Under the pieces are notes generated by a model. The model saw nothing but the letters and a program-made list of their open reading frames with translations. It was not told the DNA's origin and ran no database searches. A stretch of DNA of 64,000 bases, from contig OY754464.1 of the NCBI GenBank assembly GCA_963575645.1, forward strand, positions 80,388,948-80,452,947, read 5' to 3'. This DNA comes from Xanthostigma xanthostigma. Taxonomy: Eukaryota; Arthropoda; Insecta; Raphidioptera; Raphidiidae. This document shows, one piece after another, positions 22,803 through 34,552 of the stretch. Position 1 is the stretch's first letter. The number at the start of each line of letters is the position of its first letter. Made by a program: the position numbers and the translations under genes.

Positions 22803-23223
22803 GCCGCTGCACACGAGGCTAGATTTGCCGCTAGATTCCTTGCTAGATTTGACTACTAGTTTTCTAGCGCTGGTTTTTTTTGATTACATTTATGCGTGCT
22901 CGCTTCACACAAGACGTCTTTTCAAGCTTGTTTTGTGGCTAGATCTGGTGCGCGCGCAGTGACAGTTCAAATATGAACACAGAGCAAAACGTGTCTGTTG
23001 TCTGAGCAGAATGACGCCATGTTGGTTTGTGGGATTTTATTTCATGTCGCCCACTTGATAAGATACTGTTTCCTGATTGGTTTTTGCTCAGAGCAGAGTT
23101 CTAATTTTAAAATACATCTTGTGAGCTGGCAGGCGAGTCCGCAGTGACGTCATTTCCAGCCTCGAACCCAGCCTGCCGGCCAGCAGAAGTCCAAATAGTG
23201 TTTCCAGCCTCGTGTGCAGCGGC
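22803..23223. mobile_element. MITE with GCCGCTGCACACGAGGCT ends
   Basis: The ends are GCCGCTGCACACGAGGCT and AGCCTCGTGTGCAGCGGC, perfect inverted repeats of 18 bp. TAA occurs at both flanks but a clean duplication is not certain. It resembles PIF/Harbinger-type non-autonomous elements (inference). Confidence 0.7.
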
Positions 23224-23430
23224 TAAGAATTCAGATAATCGAAACCTCTACAGTCTACATATTTATTATTAAAGCTTCACAAGTGGAGAATGGTACTAAT
23301 TTATGAGTTAAAATTCACTTTCCACAATATTCTCCCCACTTAGGGTTTTGGAATATAAAAAAAACTGAACTGTTTAAAAGGGCGCAAGGAAGAATCTTAG
23401 ACTAGCCTGCACATCACCCAAAATAAAATA

Positions 23431-24100
23431 CAGCGTGTCCACGGAAGTTCTTTACAAATGGAATTTTTTTTTATTAATTATTAGAGCAAAATTTTTTTTC
23501 TGTGGAAAAGTTCTGCTTCGTCCAAAACCTCTAAAACACCAAAGAAATTTTTTTTTCGGCCTAAAGTTATACGAGGGAAATCAAAAAGTTTTATTTTACT
23601 AAAGTCAGATCACCCGATTTGACACCCCTAGAGTATTTCCTCTGGGGCCATCTAAATAAAATGGTGTACTCTGAAAGATCTTTTCAAGATATTGATCAAT
23701 TGGAAAGGATTATCACCGAAAAATCCATCAAATTCCTTCTGCAATGATTCGAAATTCAGTGACGGATTTTGGAAGGAGAACCGTTCTTTGTATGGAGAGA
23801 GATGGAGGATATGTTGAATTCTGATTTATAATTCTGAATAAATATTTACCTAGAAGTTAGTTATGTTATTATTTTGAATTAAATTTGATTAGGTCGAAAA
23901 TCTTGAATATCACAGATAATGTTGATTTTTAGTCAAAATAAAACTTTTTGATTTCCCTCGTATAACTTTAGGCCGAAGGAAATTTTCTTTGGTGTTTTAG
24001 AGGTTTTGGACGAAGCAGAACTTTTCCACAGAAAAAAAATTTTGCTTCAATAATTAACAAAAAAAAATTCCATTTGTAAAGAACTTCCGTGGACACGCTG
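23431..24100. mobile_element. Fold-back element (TA target) with nested mariner-type relic
   Basis: The ends TA|CAGCGTGTCCACGGAAG and CTTCCGTGGACACGCTG|TA continue as inverted arms of about 140 bp. The next feature occupies its centre. Confidence 0.8.
23572..23960 (+). pseudogene. Mariner/IS630-type transposase relic
   Basis: The inverted ends CGAGGGAAATCAAAAAGTTT and AAACTTTTTGATTTCCCTCG are TA-flanked. Inside, the frame VRSPDLTPLEYFLWGHLNKM, then VYSERSFQDIDQLERIITEK, matches the C-terminal catalytic region of the transposase family also seen at 39588. The last catalytic position is E (LEYFLWG) where the other copy has D. A stop follows and WREMEDMLNSDL is in another frame. Only the C-terminal quarter remains. 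Confidence 0.75.
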
Positions 24101-24954
24101 TATATAAATATATGGTGGAGGTGTCGTGCATAAAACTGCGCTCCCACCACATTCGTCTATAATAGAGAAATAATTGCACCAGCTGCAAAACCGAAAGGAA
24201 AAATATTTTATCTTTTTCATAAATCGGTTCTTAACCGCTTGTTTTGAATGAGACCAAGTGATAGGACAATCGAGTTACTACTGTAGTAATCTTTAGAGGA
24301 TAGATGCTATAACGAAAGGTCCAGAACAATAATTCATGCCTGGTTCACAAAATTGTCACGCTCTGTTAGTTTGTGACACTCCAATAAAAAATTTAAATTA
24401 ATTACAAGGCTCTAAATTAAAAAACCTGCATACATATGTACTATAGTAGTATTTGATTTTATTGGTTAACTTGTCCGTAAGGTAATTATCTGTAAGGTAA
24501 TTAAGTATTATTTTTTAGGAACAGGGTAATATACACGGCGTACACTTTTAAAAGAGTCAACCATTATTGGCCAACAGGATTATTCCATTATGGTAAAAAA
24601 TAAAATAAATACTTATCTTGTTTTAAAACGTATAAAATACTTTGGGCCATTATCACCGAACGTAAGTAGTTATTTATTTGGTTCATTTGTTCTTCAGGTA
24701 GCTATTTCTCCGGAAAAATACCGATAATTCAATTCGCCAACTATAATTATGTTTACTCAGGTATAAGTCTATTCTGTCTTACTTCCAGGGTATAAATATT
24801 TATTCGCCTGATAAAATAATAATGGCGCCATCGGTCGGATTTTTGGGTGAACGTCAAAATATTCAACAAAAATTGAAAGTAAAATTTATTATAACGATTA
24901 AATTTGTTCTAAGATTAGTAACTACTATCTTTAATAGTGCTCGATGAATATGGG

Positions 24955-25222
24955 CAATAGATACTTGTATCTTAGACACTTTTATTTTAAATATTTTTCA
25001 TTGAAATCTGTATCTGAAAATGATTATATCTAAGATACTTTCGGAGTACCTAGTATACATTTTAATATCTTAATTATTTTAATTACTTAAAAATATATAG
25101 TTTTTATTCTTTGAACAAATATTTTAGTCAGCCATATTGATATTATTTTTTTTAAAATTTTTTCTTGGAAATTGTTAATGCTGACTCATTCTACACTGTA
25201 CTGATGGAATAGAGATATATTA

Positions 25223-25269
<47 letters not shown>

Positions 25270-25440
25270 CTGAGATACTTATAAAATATTTAAGATACTT
25301 TTCAATAGTCTATAAATACATGAGACACTTTTTAAAAGTATCTTAGTTACTATAAAAATTCATTTAGAAAAGTAGGTCATTCGTTAGTACATATACTTTG
25401 AAAATATCTAAGATATCTTTCAAAACATCTAATATCTTGT
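24955..25440. repeat. TATCTAAGATACTT motif cluster with ATT microsatellite
   Basis: Degenerate motifs such as ATATCTAAGATACTTT recur at irregular spacing on both strands. An uninterrupted ATT run spans about 25218-25267. Confidence 0.55.
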
Positions 25441-25584
25441 ATCATTTGAGGAATTTATTGACTGTTAAGTACCGATCTTGCATTTAGAACTTGTTTTAAT
25501 GTTTTTTGCAGTGCTGAGCTAAATATTATTTGTCAACGCAAAGGCGATGTCTGTTAAAAAGTCATTATAGCTGGTGCATCTTAA

Positions 25585-26285
25585 GCGGCCTACACACCTT
25601 GATACAAGCTGCGATGCAGGCATCGACTCTATGTTTCATGAAACTTGCATCAGTTGCATAAACGCCTACTTAAATCAAAACCTATTGCGATGCCTGAATC
25701 GACTCCATGTTCATGCAACACAAGAACAGTAGGTTAAGTTATTTTCTAGGTACCTATGTGCTTGACGAATAAAATGAGGTACGTTTTGCCAACACCAGTT
25801 TTATTAGCAGTAGTTGGGGCACTCTTTATACTCCATAAAAGGAAACCAAAAAGGAAATGGTCAAAAAGATGGTTTATAGAAAGAAAACGTTATTCAAATG
25901 CTTTATTGGAAGAGCTAAAAGTACATTTGTATTCCAAAGACACGTATGCAGATGAAACATGTTTATGAACTCTTCCCAAAATACACGGTCACTTTCCATC
26001 ATGAAATCTACACACACAAACAACAAAGTAACCTCTAAAATGGCGCGGGAAAATAAATTAATATCGTCTTGGCATCGACGCAATTCTACACACGCTGAAA
26101 CTTGCATCAGCATCCCCGACTCGGTGTCGTGGCTCGCCGACCAAAATGGGATTCCAGACTCTGCATCGCTGCAAGCCGCAACTGATGCCAAATACGTGAT
26201 TCGGTGCTACACACACTGCTACTTGCATCATGAAACATAAGAGTCGATGCCTGCATCGCAGCTTGTATCGAGGTGTGTAGGCCGC
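25585..26285 (+). mobile_element. Defective PIF/Harbinger element
   Basis: The termini GCGGCCTACACACCTTGATA and TATCGAGGTGTGTAGGCCGC, with inverted identity of more than 40 bp, are flanked by TAA on both sides (25582-25584 and 26286-26288), the Harbinger target. The frame at 25756-25968 encodes RKPKRKWSKRWFIERKRYSN then ALLEELKV, resembling the N-terminus of HARBI1-like transposases. The catalytic DDE region is missing. Confidence 0.8.
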
Positions 26286-26746
26286 TAAAGATTGAATTTT
26301 ACGCAAACGCTCAATCTTCTTGCGAATATTGGAGCCGCCTCCCTGTCCACTCATATCCGCTTAACAGCTGGTGCTATGGCTCGAATGTACCCGGAGTACA
26401 GAGAGATTTAGCAGGTATGAAAGGACCTCCGGGTCTGTAATAAACCGTCACGCACAATAATATATTATTATATTGTACAAGCAACAGGATACGTCCGGTC
26501 AATATGGAATGTTCAGAACCTTCGAATTATGAACGAAAAGAGAATTATGTGCCTAAGAATGTTTGCTTGCTTTTGTTTTCGAACAAAAAAAAAATAAGTG
26601 AACAATAAAAACTTAACATACTTTTAATTCTACAAATTCCACTGGTGTATATAGAAATGTGATGAACGTTGTTACGCAACAATACAGGGCTTAAGAATAG
26701 TCGATTTGAAAAATCCTTTCAATGTCTAAAAATCTTATTTTATATA

Positions 26747-27012
26747 GAGTGTAAACACTATAGCGACACTCAAAAGACTGTGCACTTTGTGGCGTTATTG
26801 AGATTGTCGTTAAACGGAGAGAAGAAATAATCCATTACTATTTCTGTAATATAATATGTATTTACTCATAATATATAAAATTTACAACTGACCAACAAAC
26901 AGCTGAGCTAAACATATGAAAGATAATCCCAACAAACAAAAGAACGAATTTATTAGAATCTTCGGTACGCATGATGCCGACAACAAAGCAACAAAATAAC
27001 AAACAAGTACCG
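26747..27012. mobile_element. pogo-like MITE (copy 2, partial)
   Basis: It shares GTTATTGAGATTGTCGTTAA, CAGCTGAGCTAAACAT and CGGTACGCATGATGCCGACA with 6546-6820. The right terminus is absent. Confidence 0.6.
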
Positions 27013-27149
27013 TTTATTGCTTAATGATGACTGGGTCGGACGTTACATAGGCGTTGATCGGCTACTCGGTTGGAGCGACCGTCGCGATTGGAACAACAAA
27101 CGTTGCTTTGGAACGTAGTTACCGCTTGTCAGATCACAGTGATCATATC

Positions 27150-27785
27150 ACAGTGATTTTTGAAGTAAAACTTCTTTAGGCATGCTTGACTTGGGGAGTA
27201 AGCTAGTAAATGACTGATGAAAGCGTTTACGGAAGTGCATCATCGGACGAGGCGAACGGTGCGTGATCGATCGTTCGAGGCCAACGGTAGTTGAGAGGGA
27301 GATATAAGTTTGTGAAGGTAGTAAGAGAGAGAGTTACGTTTCGTATATTGGAAGTTGAGAGGGACATATAAGTTAGTGAGTGCGACAAAGACAGAGCATT
27401 AATCGAAATTCTTTTTTTTTTGACAACTATTGGACGTTTAAAATGAAAACAATTGTTTTTGTATCAAAAATACATTTCATCGAATTTTGCTGCATTTCGT
27501 AACGGGAAATAATGCAGGTTAGTTAATAAATCCTTTTAAATGTATTATAAATTATGCTAATAAATATTATATATATTTTGCCTATTAATTAATAAAAAAT
27601 TATATTTTAAACATTTCGTCTTTGTAGATATGTGCTACAGAGTGAGGTTATATTGTGTCGTTAAATCAGGATGTCTATTCAAAATATGGTCATAGATTAT
27701 CGAATACTATTGTATCATTATTATATATTATATATGGCAGGAAGAAGTTTTACTTCAGTCGTGTGGTCTAAAGCACACTCGCTTT
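27150..27785. mobile_element. GAAGTAAAACTTC repeat family, copy 1
   Basis: It starts TTTTGAAGTAAAACTTCTTT then GCTTGACTTGGGGAGTAAGC. It ends GAAGAAGTTTTACTTCAGTC then GTGTGGTCTAAAGCACACTC. The same start and end occur at 48536-49031. Confidence 0.6.
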
Positions 27786-28575
27786 TTTCATCGTGAATTT
27801 ATATATTCCCAACTCTATTGTCAAGCCCTAGTTTTAAAAACTGGTAGAGCGGCGTAGTTAAGAGATATTTCACATATTAAACTGGTATAGCAGAGCGTTG
27901 TTACCGTGTCAGCAATTTCAGGAAATAACTCATTCAACTAACCAGTAAGTAAGGGAAGGCTGATCAACGATAATAATATATAACCTTATTTTGTGCTCTC
28001 TATTTAGCACTGTATTATTTAACATTTTAACACATTTGCACAAAATATAATGAGAACTAGCGTATGCACCACTGAGTTTCTCGAGTTTCAAAAGCTATTC
28101 TCTGCTGACAGGTCCACTGGGGCGGTGCTCACACATATACAGATATACTAAAGGGCGTTCTGGGGCAGAGTCTGTTCTGCTATGCCAGATGCCTACCTTT
28201 TGTATAAGCACAATAAAACATGTCACGAACAGGTGTTAAATTATTGCTTATGCTGTTTATACATAATAACAATGTTATCTGTTGGGATGACGATTGCAAG
28301 AACACCTAAAGAGACCGATACAAAGATAGACTCTAATTTACTATTATTAAAAAAAAATAGTAAGTATTTTTAAACTCTGTGACAGGGCTTAAAAAATAGG
28401 GTGAGTTCGGTTTTGCTTGTACCGCAGTATTTTCAGTAGGACTACGTCTTTTGAGAAAAATATTTTAGTACATTTTTTAATGTTTATGTGTTTGATTTTC
28501 AATTGAACCCTCATACATAATTATTTTTTAATGTTTTACAATTTTTAACGATTTCGACAAAGTCCAACGCTATTA

Positions 28576-28994
28576 GTCAGGGTGCCCGTCGGCAAAAACT
28601 TTATTGATACATACTCTCCCTAAACTTTGTATATGGCTTCATTAGGCCTAGTCTGACACCTATTTCCTCCATTTAAAATGTCAGACACCTCGAATATGTC
28701 GAGCATATTCGAGGTGTCAGACATTTTAATTGGTTCATGTTATTTGTCAGAGAACATTATTTTAGCGTTTTGGTTGAAGTTTTTAAACTATCCAATTAAA
28801 AAAACCAACAGTAGGTACCTATAAATTTTTACATGTAGACGTAACGACATCTTTCGGAAAATTTAGAAGGAAAACGCCCCAAAATCAAGAAAACTCATAG
28901 AGGAAATAGGTGTCAAGACTAGGCCTAATGAAGTCATATACAAAGTTTGGGGAGAGTATGAATCAATAAAATTTTTGCCGACGGGCACCCTGAC
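28576..28994. mobile_element. Palindromic MITE, GTCAGGGTGCCCGTCGG ends (copy 1)
   Basis: TA|GTCAGGGTGCCCGTCGGC to GCCGACGGGCACCCTGAC|TA. The centre is the hairpin ACACCTCGAATATGTCGAGC / inverse. The arms are unequal because the left arm has lost a block kept on the right. Confidence 0.8.
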
Positions 28995-29009
28995 TATATG
29001 TTAACATTA

Positions 29010-29165
29010 ATGGTTTATTATTCAATTTATTTTTTCTAGAAAGTTTTGTTCGAAAATATTTTGAAAATAAAAAAAAAATCAGCTGTTCTTTTGTTCTGTA
29101 GATCTATCAGAAATAAACTAATTAAGCATGCTTTGATTAATTTTTACATGGCGTGCAACCATGAA
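29010..29165. repeat. ~640-bp repeat family, copy D, left part
   Basis: It matches copy A from GTTTATTATTCAATTTATTT to TTTGATTAATTTTTACATGG. It continues after about 1.5 kb of nested insertions at 30690. Confidence 0.65.
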
Positions 29166-29171
29166 GTCTGT

Positions 29172-29433
29172 AACCAGGAGACCCATTTCAAGCGTAGAGG
29201 TGGACCGATATCTGTCACACGAACCAATATGGCGTCAGCTACTGGGTAACGCACACACGTTCTTGGCTTACATGTGTGTAGTGTCTGTGAAGCTAAACAA
29301 CTTTGGTTACTATGGCGAAAACAGGCGGAAAGAACCGAAGTTTTCCCGGGTAGTGATAACAGCGCCATCTCGCGTGCGCCAGAAAACGGTCCGTCTCGAA
29401 ACACGGCAAGCATAGGAAACCAGGTCTCCTGGT
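29172..29433. mobile_element. MITE with ACCAGGAGACC ends
   Basis: TA|ACCAGGAGACC and GGTCTCCTGGT|TA are perfect 11-bp inverted ends with TA on both sides. The interior is GC-richer than its surroundings, with overlapping chance frames. Confidence 0.65.
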
Positions 29434-30062
29434 TATAGATCGAGAGCTAGCTACGGAGAAAATGGGTGACTCAGTTCAGAGCTAAAAATTTGCAGAATAA
29501 TAGGAGATAGTACAAGTAAGTAGGGAAAAAATTGCCAGAAGGCTAGGCGGAAGATAAAGATCCGCCAGAAGGCGCTAATGTTGCGAAAAATCAGTGCACT
29601 TCTGGCAATTTCTATACTTATTCTGTCATTCAAAACTAGATTATATATTACACATTATATAGTTATAAGGGCATACTGAAAATTCAAACATGATATAATA
29701 ATTACATTCGACAAATATTCAAAATTATTAATGACATTTTGATAGAAATAAAATTAATCGTCATATATTTTCATTAATAAAATTACGTTGTTATAACAAC
29801 GTAATTTTATTAATTTATTTAATTTCATTTCTATCAAAATTACATTAATAATTTTGAATATTTGTTGAATGTAATTATTATATCATGTTTGAATTTTCAG
29901 TATGCCCTTATAACTATATAATGTATAATATATATAGTATATAATCTAGTTTTGAATTACAGAATAAGTATAGAAATTGCCAGAAGTGCACTGATTTTTC
30001 GCATCATTAGCACCTTCTAGCGGCTCTTTATCTTCTTCCGCCTAGCCTTCTGGCAATTTTTG

Positions 30063-30275
30063 ACGTGATAACGTCTTATAAATTGATGAAACACTGGCTG
30101 CATGCACGAAAAAGTGTAACGTTCCGAAAAGTGTAACGTTCCGAAAAGTGTAACGTTCCGAAAAGTGTAACGTTCCGCCTGAGCGTACAAGCGAGAGCGC
30201 GATATAAGCGATAGAGAGGCACGATCTGCCCAAGCGTCGGCTTGTACGAAGCTCCGCCCACCTAGACGGATGTCA
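30063..30275. mobile_element. ACGTGATAACGT MITE, copy 2, with 17-bp tandem repeat
   Basis: It starts ACGTGATAACGTCTTATAAA. GTTCCGAAAAGTGTAAC is repeated head-to-tail from 30121 (starts at 30121, 30138, 30155, then a partial unit). The right terminus is unclear. Confidence 0.65.
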
Positions 30276-30327
30276 TTATCTGTAGCATGACGTGTTGAAT
30301 ACGAGACAACGTGTTTTGTGTTTATTG

Positions 30328-30427
30328 ACTTGATAACGTCTTATAAATTGATGAAACAACAGCTACACGCACGAAAAAGTGTAACGTTCCGCCTGTAACA
30401 TGTATTATTAAATATGATATTCGAGCG
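30328..30427. mobile_element. ACGTGATAACGT MITE, copy 3, truncated
   Basis: It starts ACTTGATAACGTCTTATAAA and runs to TATGATATTCGAGCG, where copy 4 begins directly. Confidence 0.6.
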
Positions 30428-30543
30428 ACGTGATAACGTCTTATAAATTGATGAAACACCAGCTGCACGCACGAAAAAGTGTAACGTTCCGCCTGTAACA
30501 TGTAATATTAAATATGATATTCGAGCGGAATACGTTATCACGT
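30428..30543. mobile_element. ACGTGATAACGT MITE, copy 4, complete
   Basis: Short complete form from ACGTGATAACGTCTTATAAA to GGAATACGTTATCACGT. Confidence 0.7.
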
Positions 30544-30689
30544 AAAACTATCGTCCGTAAACCGACTTTACAGACAACCAATTTTTTTTCCCTATTTACT
30601 TGTACTATCTCCTATTATTCTGCAAATTTTCAGCTCTGCACCGAGTCACCCATTTTCTCCGTAGCTAGCTCTTAGCCCATTAGACTTCA

Positions 30690-30862
30690 TGACGTGGAAC
30701 ATATTATGTAGGTAACCACGGTAACGAATAGCAAATATCATGTTGAATACTAGCCATTACCCGCGTCACCGTCATCAGAAATTTTATTTTCTTCATTATA
30801 CTATATCGAGTGTCAATACTTCTGAGATTGGAATGGTCCCGTCGCCCAATTGGCTGGAATTT
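30690..30862. repeat. ~640-bp repeat family, copy D, right part
   Basis: CATGACGTGGAACATATTAT to CGCCCAATTGGCTGGAATTT, the continuation of the copy broken at 29165. Confidence 0.65.
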
Positions 30863-31308
30863 TTGTACAAAGTTATAGCGATTCTGCTTGTTTCATAAAA
30901 AGCGTTGCATAAGTAAGTTGTAATTTTCGCCAACATGTATACGACAGCCTGTAACTTTTTAATATATTTAAAAAAGAAAAGTTCCAAATACGGAGAAAAT
31001 AGTAGAAAAAAGCAAATATTTCATCTTGAAAGTTTTAAATAGGGTGAAAAGTTAGCAGATGAAACACGATTAAACTTTTTGCTCAACCATGTTGGTGTTT
31101 TTTTATCGGTTTCTCTGTTCAAGTGAAATTAAATTATATTGCAATTCATAATCAATATATCAATATTAATCAATGGTTAGCAAAACCAAAAGTGTATATT
31201 TCGCAAGTTCTCCACTGTATAATGAATATTGAAAAAATACGTTCATTAAAAAATATATATATATAAATATCAACTGGAATAAAATGAAATAGAAAAAAAA
31301 ATAAAATT

Positions 31309-31365
31309 CGATGATGTCGGTAGGGATCGAACCCGGGACCTTGTCACTACTAGACCAAAGCAATC
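31309..31365 (-). other. tRNA-related fragment
   Basis: The minus strand reads TTTGGTCTAGTAGTGACAAG and then GGTCCCGGGTTCGATCCC, with box A- and box B-like motifs. The anticodon arm appears shortened. Probably a SINE or tRNA pseudogene. Confidence 0.45.
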
Positions 31366-33000
31366 CTCTGCTGTGCTGCTGTTATCGTGGTATAGAAGTA
31401 TAACACTTAATTCTACGGTAATTATTGATTTGTAATTTTATTATTTTTTGTCTAAGAAAAATTGGTCGACAATTTTATTTATTTGAAGTATGTTGTTTTT
31501 TAATTGTTATCTGTCAAAAATAATAAAAAATAAAACTACATTTCAGTGAATTTAAATAGGGTTTTGATGTGATACTAAACAAAGTATAATAAAATATAAA
31601 CTAAGGCGATCTGATCAAAATTGCGATCTGTAGAGCTCGGACGTACGTACATACGTACAGACCAACCGACAACTGCTGTTCGAGATTTTCAATTACAATT
31701 TTAGTAGTAATTATGAACTCGAACCAATCTAAAAACGGTTCTGTTTTATTGAACAAAATCTCCTCTTTTTAAAAAGCTGCAATTTGAATGGATTTCATGT
31801 GAAATTAACTTAGATATATCTTCTTGTATATGAACGAAAGTCAGCTCTGACGCGCAAAGCGATAGTAGAGCACATACCGCTAAGCTAGCGGTATGTGCAA
31901 TATATAAATTAAATAAAAATATTACTTCGCGACTGTGTACAATTTATTTTTCAATAAATTAACGACCATTTGTCTTTATATGTGGACACGTTTTCTACGA
32001 GAGGAGTCGTTCGTACGACGGCAATGGGTCCCGTAACGAGGGGCGGAGCACCCTCAGGAGTCCGGCCAGGGTGTTCCGATGATACGACACAACATGTCGC
32101 GGCCAGGCGTACAACACGTTCTATATTCAGATTTAAATATATTTTCCGGTTATGTGCACCGCTATAAGCCCCGCTACGGTGACTATAAGAGATGTATCTT
32201 ATATACGAAGTGATGTCAAACAATCCCCAGTGCAGTGATAATAAAAAAAAAATCTTCTCTGAAGTCAGTTAAACGAACAACAAACTGCTCTTTATTGTGG
32301 TGGAAATCATTTACTTACAACAATAAAAACGTTAAAAAAACAGATAAACTAAAGAGTACTTCTTCTCCGTAATGAAAAATTAAATAAAAATAATGTAACA
32401 GAAAACAACAACTTAGTAATAAAAATACATAAAACACTATATACAGAGAAGTGAGCTATTTACAAGAAAATCTTTAGCAAAGCGCTCTATATGTTTATGT
32501 TTGAACTCAATGATTTATGTCACTCGATGTTTCTATCGAAAGCAGTGACGTAACAAAGTGGGCGTGTTCTTTTTTTTTCGGTTAAAGAAAGAAGGTACTT
32601 TGTCAACGTGTTGTCACTGTTATTCAATATAGTTTTTGGTATAGAGACATAATTAATTACACTTACTGGGTACTGTTCTTCTAGAATCTAGTTTCTAGGT
32701 AAATTCAGAATTCTGAAAGTTTGGCCGGCTCTCGTTGAGACGAAGCCACGGCTATTATACGCGGTCCCGACAGCTGCCACCGGCACAATTTTCCAACGGT
32801 CGTTTGATTTATGCGGCGAGGTAAAACATTTCACTTTTAAAGCATCTCCCTTTGTAACTACATAACCACAACGACACCTCTACAGTCTACAGGTCTACTA
32901 CCTACTAGTCCAAGCTCGGATGCTAAAAAGTCTACGGGACAACACCACCAACACGTTATTTTTGATTTCAACAGATGATGAATATGATAAAAAATATAGT
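31366..33000. other. Unassigned sequence with two GC-richer patches
   Basis: Patches at about 31975-32200 and 32705-32820 stand out from AT-rich surroundings and are not seen elsewhere in the window. The frames in them do not resemble known proteins. Confidence 0.35.
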
Positions 33001-33360
33001 TTAAAAAAAAAACTAAAAAACACGCTTTATATCGAACTAAAAAGTAAAAAATATTTTTTTTAAATAAGCTTAAAACAATAATCAATAAAAAATACTAGTA
33101 TTATTGTGAAAAAAGCGTGGGGCGCTTTGTTCCACATTTTCGTACATCGAGCGCCCCACGCTTTTTTTACAATAATACTAGTATTTTTAATTCATTATTG
33201 TTTTAAGCTTATTTAAAAAAAAATATTTTTTACTTTTTAGTTCGATATAAAGCGTGTTTTTTAGTTTTTTTTAAACTATATTTATTTTTCACTTTTTAGT
33301 TTGATATAAAGCGTGTTTTTTAGTTTTTTTTTAAACTATATTTATTTTCCACTTTTTAGT
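33001..33360. repeat. Fold-back followed by direct repeats
   Basis: The arms AAAAAGCGTGGGGCGCT and AGCGCCCCACGCTTTTTT, with long AT-rich outer arms, are followed by direct copies of CACTTTTTAGTTYGATATAA at 33229, 33289 and 33349. The centre is near 33135. Confidence 0.7.
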
Positions 33361-33409
33361 TCGATTTATTGTCAAAAATTTGCCGAAAAAAACATTTTTT
33401 TTATTTCGT

Positions 33410-33493
33410 CGTGGACGGGATTAGAACCCACGACCGGTGAATCCGAGAGTTGACGTCAGCGAACACTAGCGCCTTAGACCGCTCGGTCAACGA
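33410..33493 (-). other. tRNA-Leu-like pseudogene
   Basis: The minus strand reads TTGACCGAGCGGTCTAAGGC, then a long variable-arm-like stretch and CGTGGGTTCTAATCCCGTCC. GACCGAGCGGTCTAAGGCGC is characteristic of class II tRNAs such as tRNA-Leu. Acceptor pairing is poor. It lies beside the fold-back at 33001. Confidence 0.6.
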
Positions 33494-33696
33494 TTGCTCT
33501 TACAGTAGTGGCATAACATACTAACAGTAATAAACCACTTGCTGTAGTCCAAACGATGTTACAAACAAACATACATACAAACTTACAAGTGAAACTAATA
33601 AGCGTGTAAAAAAGACGGACAAGTGCGAGTAGAACTCGCGCCCTGAGGGTTCCGTACAGTTTTTTTAATGAAATTAAATTTGTCATGTAATCTATA

Positions 33697-34552
33697 TCTA
33701 TACTAATATACAGGGTGTCCCACGACATGACTGCCATAGCCTGGGACTGTGTTGCTGGGGTGATTTCAAGTCAAAAATGTCTAATGAACATATACCCGGA
33801 ACTCTATCCTAACTAAGCTGGAAGCATTTGAAATTTTAGATAAGTAGTAGTAGGAATTTCCTACTAATTTAAAAACCATTTAAAAAGAAATCGCTTTATT
33901 GAATTAGTTGCTCAAAATGTCCACCCAGTTGCTGTATACATTATAGTCTAGCTCTTCTTAGAATTGAAGTGGTAGCTCTGCGAAGAGTCTCAGGATCAGC
34001 ACGAATAAATACTAATGGTGATTCACAGCCACCTGGTCTTTTTAATAATAACAAAACCGAACGTAATACCTGCATTAGTGGGCTTGCTTATTTAAAATTT
34101 CAAATGCTTCTAGCTCAGGATAGCGTTCCGGGTATATGTTCATTAGACATTTTTCACTTGAAATCACCCCAGCAACATAGTCCCATGCATGGCAGTCATG
34201 TCGTGGGACACCCTGTATAAAGCTGAAGAGATTGTTTGTTTGGTTGAACGTGATAATTTCAGGAACTACTGGTTTGAATTGAATTCTTTTTTGTTTGATA
34301 GCCCATTTATCGAGGAAGGCTATAGGCTATATAATATCACGCTACGACCAATAGGAGCGGAGCATCAATGAAAAATGTTGCAAAATGTAACTTAAAATTT
34401 GTCCGTCCGACAAAAACTTTTGATCGGTAACTCCGATCATCATGAAATTTGGACACAACAATAATCTCGGTAAAATAAGATGAACGTGCGTACTCATGTC
34501 CCTCCCCCCATTTATTCTTTTGCACCCGGGTGAAACCGGGCGGGACCGCTAG
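33697..34552 (+). mobile_element. Lep1-like Helitron split by a MITE
   Basis: The 5' end TCTATACTAATA (33697) continues after the MITE at 34218 with AAAGCTGAAGAGATTGTTTG. It ends in the hairpin CACCCGGGTGAAACCGGGCG and CCGCTAG at 34552, followed by T. There is no Rep/helicase gene. Confidence 0.85.
33711..34215. mobile_element. MITE nested in a Helitron, CAGGGTGTCCCACGAC ends
   Basis: TA|CAGGGTGTCCCACGACATGA and TCATGTCGTGGGACACCCTG|TA. The arms of about 150 bp are near-perfect inverted repeats. Tc1/mariner-like by its TA target. Confidence 0.85.

Larger units (their letters stand above)
26286..28575. other. Intron sequence outside listed elements
   Basis: Apart from the pogo-like and GAAGTAAAACTTC copies, nothing coding is recognised. 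Short frames near 28182-28373 have no recognisable features. Confidence 0.4.
29442..30672. mobile_element. Giant palindrome with right arm split by MITEs
   Basis: The left arm begins GAGAGCTAGCTACGGAGAAA and the right arm ends TTTCTCCGTAGCTAGCTC. The perfect centre TTACGTTGTTATAACAACGT is near 29800. The right arm is interrupted between AGCCTTCTGGCAATTTTT and CCCTATTTACTTGTACTATC by the MITE cluster at 30063-30543 and flanks. Confidence 0.75.

Noticed and set aside
29144-29415. Two overlapping antisense frames of 84-89 codons
   Set aside because: They coincide with a GC-rich MITE having ACCAGGAGACC ends, so coding is unlikely.
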